DNA from: Bacillota bacterium
Lineage (GTDB): Bacteria > Bacillota > Dethiobacteria > Dethiobacterales > Dethiobacteraceae
DNA: 64,000 nucleotides
Direction: 5' to 3'
Assembly: GCA_018725565.1 (NCBI GenBank)
Contig: QLUR01000001.1
Location: forward strand, 150,394 to 214,393
Shown: in pieces, positions 49,695 to 57,306 of the stretch
Layout: every line of letters starts with the position of its first letter
How positions within the stretch are numbered: position 1 is the first letter of the stretch
Program-made: the position numbers and the translations under genes
The notes under the pieces: model-generated
What the model saw: only the letters and a program-made list of their open reading frames with translations
What the model was told of the DNA's origin: nothing
Databases searched by the model: none

Positions 49695-50756
49695 ATGAGC
49701 AAAGAGATGACAGCCGGTATCGGCTTTTTTGAAAAGTATTTGACCTTATGGGTTGCCTTGTGCATGGGTGCTGGTATTCTGATTGGAAAATTCTTGCCGG
49801 TAATCCCTGAATTCTTAGGTAAATTCGAATATGCGCAGGTTTCTATTCCGATCGCTGTTTTAATATGGTTGATGATCTATCCCATGATGATGAAGGTGGA
49901 CTTCGCCAGCATTAAGAACGTGGGCAATAACCCGCAAGGACTGTATGTCACCTGGATGACGAACTGGCTGATCAAGCCCTTTACTATGTTCGGCATTGCC
50001 TGGTTTTTCTTCTTTGTAGTCTTCAAAGCGCTTATTCCCGCCGAACTTGCCAGGGATTACCTAGCCGGAGCAATTTTGCTTGGCGCCGCGCCCTGTACGG
50101 CAATGGTATTCGTATGGAGTCATCTAACAAAGGGCAGGCCCGCTTATACGGTGGTACAGGTTGCTACAAACGACCTCATCATTCTTGTGGCCTTTACTCC
50201 GATCGTTGCTTTTTTGCTAGGCGTGGGCGGTGTGTCCATTCCGTGGGATACGCTCATCCTGTCTGTTGTGTTGTTCGTTGTCATACCGCTATCAGCGGGT
50301 ATAGCGACAAGGGCTTGGATAATCAAGCACAAAGGTGCGGACTACTTCGAGCAAAGGTTTATTCCTAAGTTTAACAACATTACAATTATCGGTTTACTGC
50401 TCACGTTGGTTATTATTTTCTCTTTCCAGGGGGAAGTGATACTGAGCAATCCCCTTCACATCCTCCTGATTGCCATACCGCTTACATTGCAAACCTTCCT
50501 GATCTTTTTTGTAGCCTATGTCGCCTGCAAACTGCTCAAACTGCCGCATGACATAGCGGCTCCGGCCGGCATGATCGGCGCGTCCAACTTCTTTGAGCTA
50601 GCCGTAGCAGTCGCTGTCTCCCTGTTTGGCGCGGCTTCACCAGTGACATTGGCGACCATTGTAGGGGTGCTTGTGGAAGTGCCTGTTATGTTGACGCTGG
50701 TGCGTATCGCCAATAAGACCCGTCATTGGTTCAAGGAGGAAAAGCAGCATGGATAA
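49695..50756 (+). CDS. acr3: ACR3-family arsenite efflux transporter
   Basis: Exports arsenite from the cytoplasm. It is a ten-helix BART-superfamily protein of 353 residues. The conserved APCTAMVFVWSHLTKG segment holds the essential Cys of ACR3, and helix-breaking motifs such as VDFASIKNVG and APAGMIGASNFFELAVAVAV are seen. ATG 49695 is well placed after GGGGAAGGTG at 49678-49687. The stop overlaps the arsC start by 8 bases. Confidence 0.95.
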   Translation: MSKEMTAGIGFFEKYLTLWVALCMGAGILIGKFLPVIPEFLGKFEYAQVSIPIAVLIWLMIYPMMMKVDFASIKNVGNNPQGLYVTWMTNWLIKPFTMFGIAWFFFFVVFKALIPAELARDYLAGAILLGAAPCTAMVFVWSHLTKGRPAYTVVQVATNDLIILVAFTPIVAFLLGVGGVSIPWDTLILSVVLFVVIPLSAGIATRAWIIKHKGADYFEQRFIPKFNNITIIGLLLTLVIIFSFQGEVILSNPLHILLIAIPLTLQTFLIFFVAYVACKLLKLPHDIAAPAGMIGASNFFELAVAVAVSLFGAASPVTLATIVGVLVEVPVMLTLVRIANKTRHWFKEEKQHG

Positions 50757-51156
50757 GCTTAAAGTCGCTTTCATTTGTGTTCATAACTCTTGCCGTTCGC
50801 AAGTAGCGGAGGCTTTGGGCAAACAACTGGCCGGGGATGTTTTTGAAAGCTATTCAGCGGGAACCGAAACAAAAACGCAGATCAATCAGGATGCCGTCCG
50901 GTTGATAAAGGAGCTTTACGGGATCGACATGGAGAAAACACAGTATTCAAAGCCGCTTTCTGATATTCCGCCGGTTGATATCGTCGTAACTATGGGATGC
51001 AATGTCGCATGCCCACACCTCCCCAGCAAGCACAGGGAGGACTGGGGGCTGGACGATCCGACAGGCAAAAGCGATGAGGCGTATGTTGCTTTAATCGACG
51101 AGATTGAAACTAAGATCAAAGAACTGGCGGAAAGAATCAGGAGAAGGCTGATATAG
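50749..51156 (+). CDS. arsC: Arsenate reductase, low-molecular-weight phosphatase fold
   Basis: Reduces As(V) to As(III) for export by ACR3. The P-loop is CVHNSCRSQVAEAL with nucleophile Cys10. The resolving cysteines are probably Cys84 and Cys88 in MGCNVACPHLP, giving a thioredoxin-coupled type of mechanism. DWGLDDPTGKSDE matches the conserved loop of the family. It has 135 residues. It is the last gene of the operon; no clear terminator separates it from the convergent transporter fragment. Confidence 0.93.
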   Translation: MDKLKVAFICVHNSCRSQVAEALGKQLAGDVFESYSAGTETKTQINQDAVRLIKELYGIDMEKTQYSKPLSDIPPVDIVVTMGCNVACPHLPSKHREDWGLDDPTGKSDEAYVALIDEIETKIKELAERIRRRLI

Positions 51157-51232
51157 ATGCCGGTGAGACTGAATGGAAAGGTATTATTTTGTTTTAAAGT
51201 AGCGCCACAGCCAGGCAATTTTTTCAGACCAA

Positions 51233-51565
51233 TTAGCAACTGCATAATTTGCCTTCCCTAAAAGCTTGAAAGCCTTCTCTAAACAGAAAGAAAACAATCA
51301 CCAAGCCCACAATAGGGTCCGCTTGCCATAGACCGTAAAAATAATTCAGTCCCAGCCCAGCCAACAAAGCAACAGACAAAAACACGCAAGCCAGCGTCTG
51401 TTTAGAGTCTGCGACCAGACTTTTACTGTTAATTGCTTTTCCTGTTTGGTATTTCAGATAAAACAAAGCCGGCATCACCAGCATGGAAACCAAGGCAATG
51501 ATTATTCCAAGCGGACTTGGATCCGGGATATCGTGTTGGTACAACATTGTGACAGATTCATACAA
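51233..51565 (-). pseudogene. C-terminal half of a cation diffusion facilitator transporter
   Basis: The 110 residues match the last three helices of CDF-type cation transporters (SPLGIIIALVSMLVMPAL, SKSLVADSKQTLACVFLSV, GLWQADPIVGLVIVFFLFRE). The first half of about 100 residues is missing. Upstream on the same strand the sequence switches, near 51575, into a phage tape-measure fragment in another frame. It is therefore a truncated remnant, not an intact gene. Confidence 0.8.
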
Positions 51566-51576
51566 AATTCCTTGCG

Positions 51577-51738
51577 CGCCGCAAGCGCCTGCGCGGACTT
51601 GTCATTTTTGTCAAACTGGGCGTCAAACAGCTTCATCTCGCTGCCCAGCACCTTGAAGGAGTCGTTGATCTCCCGCAGGGCGTTCTTAAATTCCTTTTCG
51701 CCCTCAATGCCAATTTTTAGCCCGAAAGTATCCGCCAT
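51577..51738 (-). pseudogene. N-terminal fragment of a phage tail tape-measure protein
   Basis: MADTFGLKIGIEGEKEFKNA and KVLGSEMKLFDAQFDKNDKS are typical N-terminal segments of Firmicute phage tail tape-measure proteins. They are preceded by a good ribosome binding site (AAAGGAGGTGG on the minus strand). Only about 54 residues remain before the frame runs into the CDF fragment. No other tail genes are nearby. Confidence 0.7.
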
Positions 51739-51772
51739 ACGACCACCTCCTTTGCAAAATTTTCAAAGGCAA

Positions 51773-51801
51773 TTGTATTTTAACGCTGTTTGGCATATAC
51801 T
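51773..51801 (+). promoter_or_regulatory. Promoter of the AbrB/PIN pair
   Basis: TTGTAT at 51773-51778 and TATACT at 51796-51801 are 17 bases apart. Confidence 0.5.
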
Positions 51802-51804
51802 AAT

Positions 51805-51831
51805 AGTAGGGTAAATAGGGATTGTCCTACT
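51805..51831 (+). promoter_or_regulatory. Inverted repeat in the AbrB leader
   Basis: AGTAGG (51805-51810) and CCTACT (51826-51831) are separated by 15 bases and followed by TTTT. The site suits an autoregulatory operator or a weak attenuator. Confidence 0.35.
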
Positions 51832-51855
51832 TTTTAAATTTAAGGAGGTTTTAGC

Positions 51856-52128
51856 ATGAGTGTCCCTATAGTTGATAATGCCAAGGTAATGGCCAAAGGC
51901 CAAATTACGCTCCCAAAGGATATCCGTTCCAAGCTTCGCCTTGCCACTGGAGACCGTGTCACCCTCATTTGCGAGGAAGACCGTGTCATCCTAATGAACT
52001 CTGCTGTTTACGCTATGAAAATGCTGCGGCAGGAAATGAAGGGCGAGGCGGAAAAAGCCGGGATTCAGACCGATGACGATGTCATGGATCTGGTAAAGGA
52101 CGTTCGCGCGGAGATTGAAGGACTGTGA
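51856..52128 (+). CDS. AbrB/MazE-family antitoxin
   Basis: A swapped-hairpin DNA-binding domain is at about residues 8-52 (KVMAKGQITLPKDIRSKLRL, TGDRVTLICEEDRVIL), and the acidic C-terminal helix probably holds the toxin. It has 90 residues. ATG 51856 is preceded by AAGGAGG. The stop overlaps the PIN gene start (GTGA). Confidence 0.88.
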   Translation: MSVPIVDNAKVMAKGQITLPKDIRSKLRLATGDRVTLICEEDRVILMNSAVYAMKMLRQEMKGEAEKAGIQTDDDVMDLVKDVRAEIEGL

Positions 52129-52529
52129 GGGTATTGATCGATACCAATATTCTTATTTCCGCGTCCTTGAGCAATGAGGGAACGTCATATCAGGCATACG
52201 TCAAAGCAGTTACCCACCCCAACCACGGTGTGATTTGCGATCAAAACATTGATGAGCTTCGCCGGGTCTACAACCGGAAATTCTCGCACAAAATCCAGGC
52301 TCTTGAACGCTTTTTGGCGCTTGCGCTCACCGTCCTTGAGGTTGTTCCGACTTCTGTTGTTGACGTGTCAGATGAAGCGCTTGTCCGGGACATATCCGAC
52401 AGGCCAATTCTCCGGGCAGCTGTAACGGCAAAAGCCGATGTACTTTTAACCGGCGACAAGGACTTTCTTGAATCAGGCATCACAAACCCAAAAATCGTTA
52501 CGGCGGCAGATTTTCTGCAAATGGAATAA
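52125..52529 (+). CDS. PIN-domain toxin of a type II toxin-antitoxin pair
   Basis: A COG1569-type PIN protein of 134 residues. Acidic residues are Asp6 in LIDTNILISA, Glu44 in IDELRRVYNRKF, and the aspartates of SDRPILRAA and TGDKDF. GTG 52125 overlaps the antitoxin stop by 4 bases. It is the third PIN toxin in the window, each with a different antitoxin type (RHH, Phd, AbrB). Confidence 0.9.
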   Translation: MRVLIDTNILISASLSNEGTSYQAYVKAVTHPNHGVICDQNIDELRRVYNRKFSHKIQALERFLALALTVLEVVPTSVVDVSDEALVRDISDRPILRAAVTAKADVLLTGDKDFLESGITNPKIVTAADFLQME

Positions 52530-52724
52530 CAGCATTTTTGTTAAACAGGGGCTGGGGATGTTGCTACTAACACATAATGTCCAATGACTGATTCGCCACG
52601 CTGTCCATGATTTGACGATTAGATTGTCCAGATTCCAACAATATCGTTTTTTTCTCCAAAGGACAGAAAGAGTAGGGCGAGATCGTTCCCACCCCAACTC
52701 CGCTCTTCTGTCAGGAGCCACTTG
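52530..52724. other. Non-coding or decayed stretch
   Basis: No supported gene. Open frames on the minus strand have no recognisable family and are probably decayed transposon sequence, given the fragment that follows. Confidence 0.4.
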
Positions 52725-53084
52725 TCACAGGTTCAGTTTATCTGCCAAAGTATACAGTGCTTGAGCAACAGTAATTCCATCCACCTCTCCTAAAATCGAT
52801 ACGAGTCGCTCGGTATTCCAGAATTTATCCGTTAGGTCACTAAGGTGACATCCAACAGCATGGTCAGGCATACATGCAAATCCTCCATTCGAAGTTTTCC
52901 CGAAGATAACCATAATCCCTGATCGGCTTTCAATCCTAATTTCATAGTGGCTCCCGTAATCTTTTAACCTGGGGATGATACCATCCCAACATTCTATTCC
53001 ATCCTCGGTCCTCATCCGGCATGTAAAAGATAACATTAGCTCATCTCCCTGCCCGTACCGGTTTTCAAAGGAGTTCTCCCTCAA
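52725..53084 (-). CDS. DUF6618-like small protein
   Basis: The 119-residue product contains RIESRSGIMVIFGKTSNGGF, ACMPDHAVGCHLSDLTDKFW and the ending VAQALYTLADKLNL, which I associate with the DUF6618 group found near clostridial transposon genes. Its function is unknown. TTG 53084 lies inside the 3' end of the upstream ATPase fragment (20-base overlap), so it was probably a passenger of the same element. Confidence 0.55.
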   Translation of the reverse strand: MRENSFENRYGQGDELMLSFTCRMRTEDGIECWDGIIPRLKDYGSHYEIRIESRSGIMVIFGKTSNGGFACMPDHAVGCHLSDLTDKFWNTERLVSILGEVDGITVAQALYTLADKLNL

Positions 53085-53299
53085 TCACTCGTTTCACCAT
53101 ATGGTCATCGATGATCCGGCGGCCATTCTGGGCACCGTAGAGAAGGCAGTGAGTACATACCTTGTTGATGATTCTGGCCGTGCCACTTGAAAAACGATAG
53201 ATTTCATCCACGGCACCATCGGAAAAGATCTCCTGGGAGGCTTCTGCGTACTCAAGGTGCCGCGTGTGGTACTGGCTAATATGTTCAGGGCTTATACCG
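53065..53299 (-). pseudogene. C-terminal fragment of an ExeA-type transposon AAA ATPase
   Basis: Read on the minus strand from about 53299 to the TGA at 53065-53067, it gives a run with [40 protein letters not shown] and CTHCLLYGAQNGRRIIDDHM. These are the helical C-terminal features of ATPases that partner DDE transposases. The Walker motifs and the transposase are missing, and the piece collides head-on with the GmrSD fragment. Confidence 0.65.
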
Positions 53300-54111
53300 C
53301 CGAGGAGATAAAACTGCTGTCCGCTTCGCTCGGAAACTTGCTTCCGCTCTCGCAGGGCATTAATTCGTCGTTGCAGAACGACAGCTTTCCGGATAAGAAA
53401 ACCCCTTCAAGCAATGGGCGGCGTGGATACAGTAACGGATCGCATTCAGAGATTGAAGTTGCCGCCGAGCAGGACTGGACAGCAGAAAGCATCTTGGAGC
53501 GCGGTCAGACGTTGCTTAATTTCATGGAGAAGCGGTGGCGGCTTGAATTTCTGGGTAACGCCAAGATGGAACTTCTTCACATCCCGTTTGTCGACGACGG
53601 TCGGGAAGTTCCGCCGGAAATACCGGAAGTTGAAATTAATGCGGTAGCCGCTGACAAACCGAAGCCGACTTCAACAAGGGAACTCGCCGATAGGCACTAT
53701 CGTCGCTTTGAGTTTTGGAGCAACTTCGTCGAGTATTGTAAAACGGTGGGTAGAGATAAGGATATCGGCTCCCGCAAACCGTCTTACGACGATTGGTATG
53801 ACGTTACGATAAGCAATCCTGACTACCACGTATTTTTCCAGCTTTATCACCAGAGTATTCTTCGTATAGGGATTTATGTTTACCGACCAGAGAATTTTTC
53901 TCGCCTTGAAAGCGAAAAAGCTGAAATAGAAGCTTTGTACGGCTCGCCATTTGAATGGTATACGAGCCGCAAGAAGAGCGTTGCGAAAAGGATACTGCAT
54001 TCTATTGATGCCGACGTTCACAACCCCGAACTGTACACTCAGCACTTCGACTGGCTAATAGCCCATTTTGATAAACTGCGAAACGCCCTCGAAACGGCGG
54101 ACAAAAAGTGA
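53257..54111 (+). pseudogene. C-terminal remnant of a GmrSD-type (DUF262/DUF1524/DUF4268) restriction protein
   Basis: The end of a DUF1524 nuclease domain is recognisable ([20 protein letters not shown], then [13 protein letters not shown]), followed by a complete DUF4268-type tail ([13 protein letters not shown] ... [17 protein letters not shown] region ending [10 protein letters not shown]). The N-terminal DUF262 domain and the catalytic HNH residues are absent. True homology starts near 53285; the first 10 or so codons overlap the antisense ATPase fragment. GmrSD proteins cut glucosylated phage DNA, so this is probably a dead defence gene. Confidence 0.75.
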
Positions 54112-54132
54112 TAATTAGCATGAGGTGACAAT

Positions 54133-55164
54133 ATGCCCTTCACCATCGTCCGGCAGGACATCACAAAAATGAAAGTTGACGCAATCGTCAATGCCGCCAA
54201 CACCAACCTGCAAATGGGCGGCGGTGTTTGTGGCGCCATATTCATAGCGGCGGGAGCGCATGAACTGCAAGCCGCCTGTGATAAACTCGCCCCAATTAAG
54301 ACAGGTGAAGCGGTTATCACGCCGGGGTTCAGCCTTTCGGCGAAATTTGTAATTCACGCTGCGGGGCCCGTCTATCGGCATTGGAGCAAGGAGCAAAGCG
54401 AGCAGCACCTCCGCGCCGCCTACACAAACTCGCTGAAGAGAGCCGTCGAAAATAAGTGCGAAAGCATAGCATTTCCGCTAATTTCAAGCGGTATCTACGG
54501 TTACCCGAAAGAGGATGCTCTGCAGGTGGCTACTTCGGCGATTCAGGGCTTCCTAGTCGACCACGACATTGACGTGACGCTTGTGGTGTTCGATAAAACG
54601 GCGTTCACCGTCAGCCGCGAACTGCTCGGCGCGGTTGAAAGCTATATTGATGAACATTACGTTGACACGCACCAAATAAGGCGGCGGCAACTGCTTGATG
54701 TAGAGCGGGAAGCCTTGTACGAAGACGATGAGGGTGTTAGCAAATGCAACGAGCCTCTTTTTGAAGAGATGCTCGCTCCGTCTGTTGGTGCGCCCGCACC
54801 ACTTGATGATTTAGTCGGAAATCTTGATGAACCGTTCTCCCAAACGCTCCTGCGGTTGATTGACGCCAAGGGAAAAACAGATGTGGAAGTCTATAAACGT
54901 GCCAACCTTGACCGCAAGCTGTTCTCTAAGATTCGGAGCAACAAAGGTTATATGCCAAGCAAACGCACGGCGATTGCCCTTGCCGTGGCGTTGGAGTTGT
55001 CGCTCGACGAAACAGACGACCTCTTGGAGCGGGCGGGCTACGCTCTCTCCCATAGTCAGAAGTTCGACGTGATTGTCGAATACTTTATCGTCAGCGGCAA
55101 GCATGACATCTTTGAGATTAACGAGGTGCTGTTCAAATACGACCAGCCGCTGTTGGGAGGGTGA
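54133..55164 (+). CDS. Macro-domain (ADP-ribose-processing) protein with C-terminal helical domain
   Basis: The macro domain covers about residues 1-170, with the ADP-ribose loops VNAANTNLQMGGGVCGAIF (20-37) and FPLISSGIYGYP. Such domains bind or remove ADP-ribose, O-acetyl-ADP-ribose or DNA-linked ADP-ribose. The C-terminal half (about 225-343: FSQTLLRLIDAKGKTDVEVY, then SKRTAIALAVALELSLDETD) looks like an HTH-type or helical effector domain. It has 343 residues. ATG 54133 follows GAGGTGA. The stop overlaps the next gene. Confidence 0.88.
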   Translation: MPFTIVRQDITKMKVDAIVNAANTNLQMGGGVCGAIFIAAGAHELQAACDKLAPIKTGEAVITPGFSLSAKFVIHAAGPVYRHWSKEQSEQHLRAAYTNSLKRAVENKCESIAFPLISSGIYGYPKEDALQVATSAIQGFLVDHDIDVTLVVFDKTAFTVSRELLGAVESYIDEHYVDTHQIRRRQLLDVEREALYEDDEGVSKCNEPLFEEMLAPSVGAPAPLDDLVGNLDEPFSQTLLRLIDAKGKTDVEVYKRANLDRKLFSKIRSNKGYMPSKRTAIALAVALELSLDETDDLLERAGYALSHSQKFDVIVEYFIVSGKHDIFEINEVLFKYDQPLLGG

Positions 55165-55628
55165 GTAAAGTGAAAAACATCAGAATCAGATTTTCACCTT
55201 ACGGGCTGCTAATTGTGGCTCTGCAATCGCTGCCGAACGTCATCTGGGCGCTGTGGCCGCCTACTCCCAATGCATTGGAGGGCAACGCATCGTCTGTGCC
55301 GTTTATTGAATATGGCGAACACATTCTGGGAGTTGCGGTTGTTATCCTGCTGCTGTTTCTTGTGGACAAAACGCAGACGCAGAAAATCCCACACGGCAAC
55401 TGGGCAATCGCTGGTTTTATCGCTATTGCGCTATATTGGCTATGCTGGGTACTGTATTTTGCAGGAATACAGCCGAACCCGGTGATTTACGCAATGGTTA
55501 TTCTACCGCCCGTTGCGTTTTTCAGTGCCGGAGTCGCCGAAAAGATCTGGCCGATTTCAGCGGTAAGCGCAGTCTTTCTGGTGTTTCACCTACTTGTGGC
55601 ACTTGAAAACTTTCCGCTCGGTCTGTAA
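55161..55628 (+). CDS. Four-helix membrane protein of unknown function
   Basis: The 155 residues contain four hydrophobic helices (LLIVALQSLPNVIWALWP, ILGVAVVILLLFLV, WAIAGFIAIALYWLCWVLYF, ISAVSAVFLVFHLLVAL). GTG 55161 overlaps the macro gene stop; GTG 55170 is a second option. No family is recognised. Coupling suggests it acts with the macro protein. Confidence 0.7.
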   Translation: MSKVKNIRIRFSPYGLLIVALQSLPNVIWALWPPTPNALEGNASSVPFIEYGEHILGVAVVILLLFLVDKTQTQKIPHGNWAIAGFIAIALYWLCWVLYFAGIQPNPVIYAMVILPPVAFFSAGVAEKIWPISAVSAVFLVFHLLVALENFPLGL

Positions 55629-55721
55629 AGTTTCACATATTTTTGTCGCTTCCGAAGCGACCATCCGCTTTCTGCCGAGTGTTATCCTGAAGTCATAATA
55701 AACCTTGGGGAGGACACTTCA

Positions 55722-56378
55722 ATGAAAAAAGGATTAACGGAACTGGTATTCATACTGGACAAGAGCGGCTCGATGGGAGGGTTGGAAACCGACACAATCG
55801 GCGGCTACAATTCGATGCTCAAACAACAGAAAGCAGTAGAGGGCGAATGCCATATTACAACGGTGCTATTTGACAACTACTATGAACTGCTCCACGACCG
55901 CATCGACATCAAGGCTGTTAGCGCTATTACTGAGAAGGAATATCAGGTCGGCGGCTCGACAGCGCTTCTCGATGCAATCGGCAGGACGATCCACAAAATT
56001 GGCAACGCACAGAAGCACACCGCTGACGACTACCGCGCCGAAAAGGTGATGTTCGTCATCATCACCGACGGTGAGGAAAATTCCAGCCGCGAATACTCAG
56101 CGGCTAAGATAAAGGAGCAGATTGAGCGGCAAAAGACGAAATATGGGTGGGAGTTTATCTTTCTCGGCGCGAATATTAATGCGGTGGAAACGGCGAGTAG
56201 TTTCGGCATCAGCGCAGACCGCGCCCAGAATTACCACGCCGACAACGAAGGGGTCGAATTAAACTTCCGTGTGATGAGCAAGGCGGTCGCTAGCTTCCGC
56301 GAATGTGCCGCGATACCGGAGGGTTGGAGCGACGAGATTCAAAAGGACTACAAACGGCGCGGCAGGAAGCATCGATAG
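55722..56378 (+). CDS. von Willebrand factor A (VWA) domain protein
   Basis: A soluble single-domain VWA protein of 218 residues. The MIDAS metal site is DKSGSMGG (Asp13, Ser15, Ser17), with the Thr of GGSTALLDAI and Asp of ITDGEENSS completing it. VWA proteins of the TerY type mediate metal-dependent protein assembly and are found with stress and defence genes. It is 93 bases after the membrane gene and has its own GGGGAGG site. It is followed by a terminator. Confidence 0.88.
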   Translation: MKKGLTELVFILDKSGSMGGLETDTIGGYNSMLKQQKAVEGECHITTVLFDNYYELLHDRIDIKAVSAITEKEYQVGGSTALLDAIGRTIHKIGNAQKHTADDYRAEKVMFVIITDGEENSSREYSAAKIKEQIERQKTKYGWEFIFLGANINAVETASSFGISADRAQNYHADNEGVELNFRVMSKAVASFRECAAIPEGWSDEIQKDYKRRGRKHR

Positions 56379-56410
56379 GGGGGTGCAAGGCTCAAAAATC
56401 GTTAAAACTT

Positions 56411-56443
56411 GCACCGCCTTGAAATCAGGAGCGGTGCATTTTA
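56411..56443 (+). terminator. Terminator behind the VWA gene
   Basis: GCACCGC (56411-56417) pairs with GCGGTGC (56431-56437), followed by ATTTTAT. Confidence 0.55.
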
Positions 56444-56474
56444 TCAATTCATTGTTACTTTGCCAAATAATCTA

Positions 56475-56580
56475 CCATCTATTGATACAAAGCATTGTGT
56501 CGGTGGGTGGTTTTTACTTTGCCTGAAAGTGCTGTATTTAAGCCACTCTCGCGGCTTTGCGAGGTGGCTTTTGCCTTTTT
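56475..56580 (+). repeat. Repeat block copy 2 with terminator hairpin
   Basis: It shares CCATCTATTGAT, GTCGGTGGGTGG and GTATTTAAGCCACTCT with 47557-47660, in the same order and spacing. It ends in a hairpin (AGCCACTCTCGC with GCGAGGTGGCT) and CTTTTGCCTTTTT. The hairpin keeps pairing although its bases differ from copy 1, consistent with conserved terminator function. Confidence 0.75.
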
Positions 56581-56740
56581 GTAGAGGTCTGAAATAGAGT
56601 CTTATAACAGCAACCGGACTATACTCCTGCTTTTTCGACGGTTATGGCAAGGACAATCGTTGAAAATTAGAGGGGGGTGTGCATTTTTCAGACAAATCGT
56701 TGAAAGATTGGGACAATCGTTGAAAATTTACACTTCATTT
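56581..56740. repeat. Short-repeat stretch left of the IS3 element
   Basis: GGACAATCGTTGAAAATT occurs twice, exactly 60 bases apart (56651-56668 and 56711-56728). Between them lie GGGGTGTGCA (56674-56683) and AATCGTTGAAAGATTGGGA (56695-56713). The last two words recur, with similar spacing, at 63636-63676. No gene is seen. Confidence 0.7.
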
Positions 56741-56868
56741 TGAAATGTACCCCCAAAAATGGACACGGCAGATTTCAGAAATCCATAGTGTAGACACGGG
56801 AAATCGTATCTATTTCTAAAAGTCAAGACTGTGGACACAAGAAAAGGTGCATACTAAAAACAGCACTT

Positions 56869-57306
56869 TTGGATGTGTCCGCATTGAGAAATTGGAAAAC
56901 ATTCACCGAGGAAGAACTGAAAGCAATACGCGCGAACCCGTATGTAAAGAGCGCTACGGCAAAGATGATACGCTTTACGGTCGCGTTCAAAGAAGAGTTT
57001 TGGCGGCTGTACAACGAGGAGTGTCAGCAGCCGGTAAGGATAATGCGGGAGTTGGGCTTCGACCCTGAAGTTATCGGCGAAAAGAGGATAGCGGGAATCT
57101 TAATTCATATCCGTGAGCAAGTTAACAGCGGTGAAGAGTTCCGCGATGTTCGTAAAGTCCCCGAAACGCAGACTAAAAGCGATGATCGGCTGACACCGTC
57201 GAAATCACTTCTCAAAATGCAGCACAAACTGGCTTACCTTGAGCAGGAGATGGAATTTATAAAAAAAAATATACTTGCGGACAACGAAGCGAGACGGAGA
57301 AAATGA
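56869..57306 (+). CDS. IS3-family OrfA (transposase N-terminal, HTH protein)
   Basis: The 145-residue product has a helix-turn-helix region that would bind the IS ends and a C-terminal coiled coil (LKMQHKLAYLEQEMEFIKKN) as in IS3 OrfA. TTG 56869 is the first start without a strong ribosome binding site; GTG 56875 is close by. A run of nine A at 57261-57269 lies where a -1 frameshift would join OrfA to OrfB, and the orfB frame is open there. Confidence 0.8.
   Translation: MDVSALRNWKTFTEEELKAIRANPYVKSATAKMIRFTVAFKEEFWRLYNEECQQPVRIMRELGFDPEVIGEKRIAGILIHIREQVNSGEEFRDVRKVPETQTKSDDRLTPSKSLLKMQHKLAYLEQEMEFIKKNILADNEARRRK
57261..57269 (+). promoter_or_regulatory. Candidate -1 programmed frameshift site of the IS
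   Basis: A9 run inside orfA, 33 bases before the orfB ATG. The -1 frame reads without a stop from here into orfB, which would make the OrfAB transposase. Confidence 0.55.

Noticed and set aside
51502..51738. Prophage
   Set aside because: Only one short tape-measure fragment is present, with no integrase, capsid or other tail genes.
52473..52721. Minus-strand frame of 82 codons
   Set aside because: No recognised family, overlaps the end of the PIN toxin gene, and composition suggests decayed transposon sequence.
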